DNA of 15,235 nucleotides from positions 1 through 15,235 of the forward strand of contig DAOUWY010000020.1 in the NCBI GenBank assembly GCA_030666885.1. The letters run 5' to 3'. The notes beneath the pieces are model-generated. The model was not told where the DNA came from. It ran no database searches and was given only the letters and a program-made list of their open reading frames with translations. The DNA is from Methanosarcinales archaeon. Lineage in GTDB: Archaea; Halobacteriota; Methanosarcinia; Methanosarcinales; Methanocomedenaceae. The position numbers were made by a program, and so were the translations under genes. Positions within the stretch are counted from its first letter, which is position 1. Every line of letters begins with the position of its first letter. Below, one piece after another: positions 14,417 through 15,235 of the stretch.

Positions 14417-15076
14417 CTAACAAGACCCTGCCAGTTCCTTAATCTTCTCAATAACCAGTAGCGCATCTTCCCGCTTCACATCAACTTCATTGTCAACAAG
14501 AAAACCTATGATAACATCCTGCTCGGATGATGAGATCAGACCCGATTCCGCTACTTTCTTCACCGCTGCATGGTAGGATCTGTCAGGATAGTACATAGAC
14601 TTGCCAGCTTCAAGCAGTATATCGCTCTGGTGCTGGTTGATAACCCTATTTACCACAGCATGTTCAAGGGTTGCCCTCATATTAACCAGCGGGACCGATA
14701 GCGGTTCAAGTGTTTCAGGATGGAACGTGACAGCTACCTCGTCATCTGATTCCACAACCCCGTCGCGGTACCATTCATAGATACAGCCCACCCCGATCAT
14801 CCCGTGAGTATCAAGTTCAGATGCCCGGAGTGCCCCCATACTGCAGCCCCCAACCACGGTAACCCCTGCCTTCATTGCACGGATGATCTCCCTGTGGGCC
14901 ACTGCAGCCCTGTCAAAAAAGATGCCGTCAATGATGCCTATGATATCAGGACCACCTTTATCCACCAGGATATTGATATCGTTTCTCTTAACAGGCGGCC
15001 GGTAATCTGCATCAAGCAACGACCCTGCTTCCTCCCAGCTAAGGCTGGTTCCGGTAAAGACCACAATCTCTGTCAT
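14417..15076 (-). CDS. tfuA: TfuA-like protein, partner of YcaO in peptide thioamidation
   Basis: The 219-residue product is a complete TfuA (PF07812). It opens MTEIVVFTGTSLSWEEA, has DGIFFDRAAVAHREIIRAMK (51-70) and the hallmark GVTVVGGCSMGALRASELD (71-89), followed by GVVESDDEVAVTFHP and EPLSVPLVNMR. In methanogens YcaO with TfuA converts an active-site glycine of McrA to thioglycine; YcaO activates the amide with ATP, and TfuA is thought to help deliver sulfur or recognise the substrate. The start overlaps the ycaO stop (ATGA), the classic coupled pair. A hairpin follows the TAG stop. A second, damaged copy lies about 5 kb to the left. Confidence 0.93.
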   Translation of the reverse strand: MTEIVVFTGTSLSWEEAGSLLDADYRPPVKRNDINILVDKGGPDIIGIIDGIFFDRAAVAHREIIRAMKAGVTVVGGCSMGALRASELDTHGMIGVGCIYEWYRDGVVESDDEVAVTFHPETLEPLSVPLVNMRATLEHAVVNRVINQHQSDILLEAGKSMYYPDRSYHAAVKKVAESGLISSSEQDVIIGFLVDNEVDVKREDALLVIEKIKELAGSC

Positions 15077-15235
15077 GTCACCGGCCGTGGTTTGAAGGTT
15101 CGTTTGGTCCTGGTCCTGGGTTTTCGTCCGATCTTCATGCGCTTACCCTTGCGCTCCCGATCAAGCGTATACTGCTCAAAAGTTGGCAGGACTGCCCTTA
15201 CAACCGGCAGGTTCAATGAAGTGCTGGAAATATCC
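15073..15235 (-). CDS. ycaO: YcaO domain protein, C-terminal end only (runs off the window)
   Basis: The minus frame from the window edge encodes 53 residues to a TGA at 15073-15075. It contains NLPVVRAVLPTFEQYTLD, which fits the end of the YcaO fold ((L/I)PVxRxxxPxxE), then a very basic tail (RERKGKRMKIGRKPRTRTKR, ending FKPRPVT). YcaO enzymes phosphorylate backbone amides with ATP to form azolines or thioamides. The call rests on this short match, the ATGA overlap with tfuA and the known ycaO-tfuA pairing in methanogens. ATP-binding residues lie outside the window. Confidence 0.78.
   Translation of the reverse strand, partial: DISSTSLNLPVVRAVLPTFEQYTLDRERKGKRMKIGRKPRTRTKRTFKPRPVT

Overview
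The window looks like chromosome from a methanogenic or methane-oxidising archaeon related to Methanosarcinales. The signs are the proteasome alpha subunit N-terminus (MQMAPQMGYDRAITVF), archaeal RNase P proteins, archaeal exosome subunits, RNA polymerase subunit P, and a YcaO-TfuA pair, which in such organisms makes the thioglycine of methyl-coenzyme M reductase. The exact lineage is an inference.

Positions 30-9214 (all minus strand) hold a compact archaeal exosome superoperon. In transcription order it encodes L15e, a COG1325 RNA-binding protein, RNase P Rpp30 and Pop5, proteasome alpha, SBDS, Rrp4, Rrp41, Rrp42, L37Ae, RpoP, the KEOPS subunit Pcc1, prefoldin beta, a DHH phosphoesterase and an unidentified 81-residue protein. 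Several junctions overlap by 1-8 bases, so translation is probably coupled. The locus links RNA processing and decay, ribosome maturation, transcription, tRNA modification and protein folding or turnover. RpoP and the complete Pcc1 were found by reading the sequence directly. Pcc1 seems to lack a normal start codon. Rrp41, L37Ae and, more mildly, proteasome alpha carry acidic C-terminal tails, and Pop5 has an extra C-terminal segment. A GC-rich RNA that can fold into a multi-stem junction precedes L15e.

Positions 9472-15235 are an accessory, partly decayed region bounded by two direct copies of a ycaO-tfuA module. The right copy is an intact tfuA preceded by the end of ycaO, with a four-base overlap. 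The left copy is an internal-deletion relic in which a piece of the YcaO tail is joined in frame to the TfuA core. Between them lie an ATPase_2/DUF234 protein with a tandem palindromic operator in front of it, an unidentified broken coding stretch, a large AT-rich four-helix membrane protein, and a C-terminal fragment of proline dehydrogenase interrupted by TAG.

No tRNA, rRNA, CRISPR array or recognisable transposase was seen. All similarity calls come from reading motifs by eye; no database search was run.
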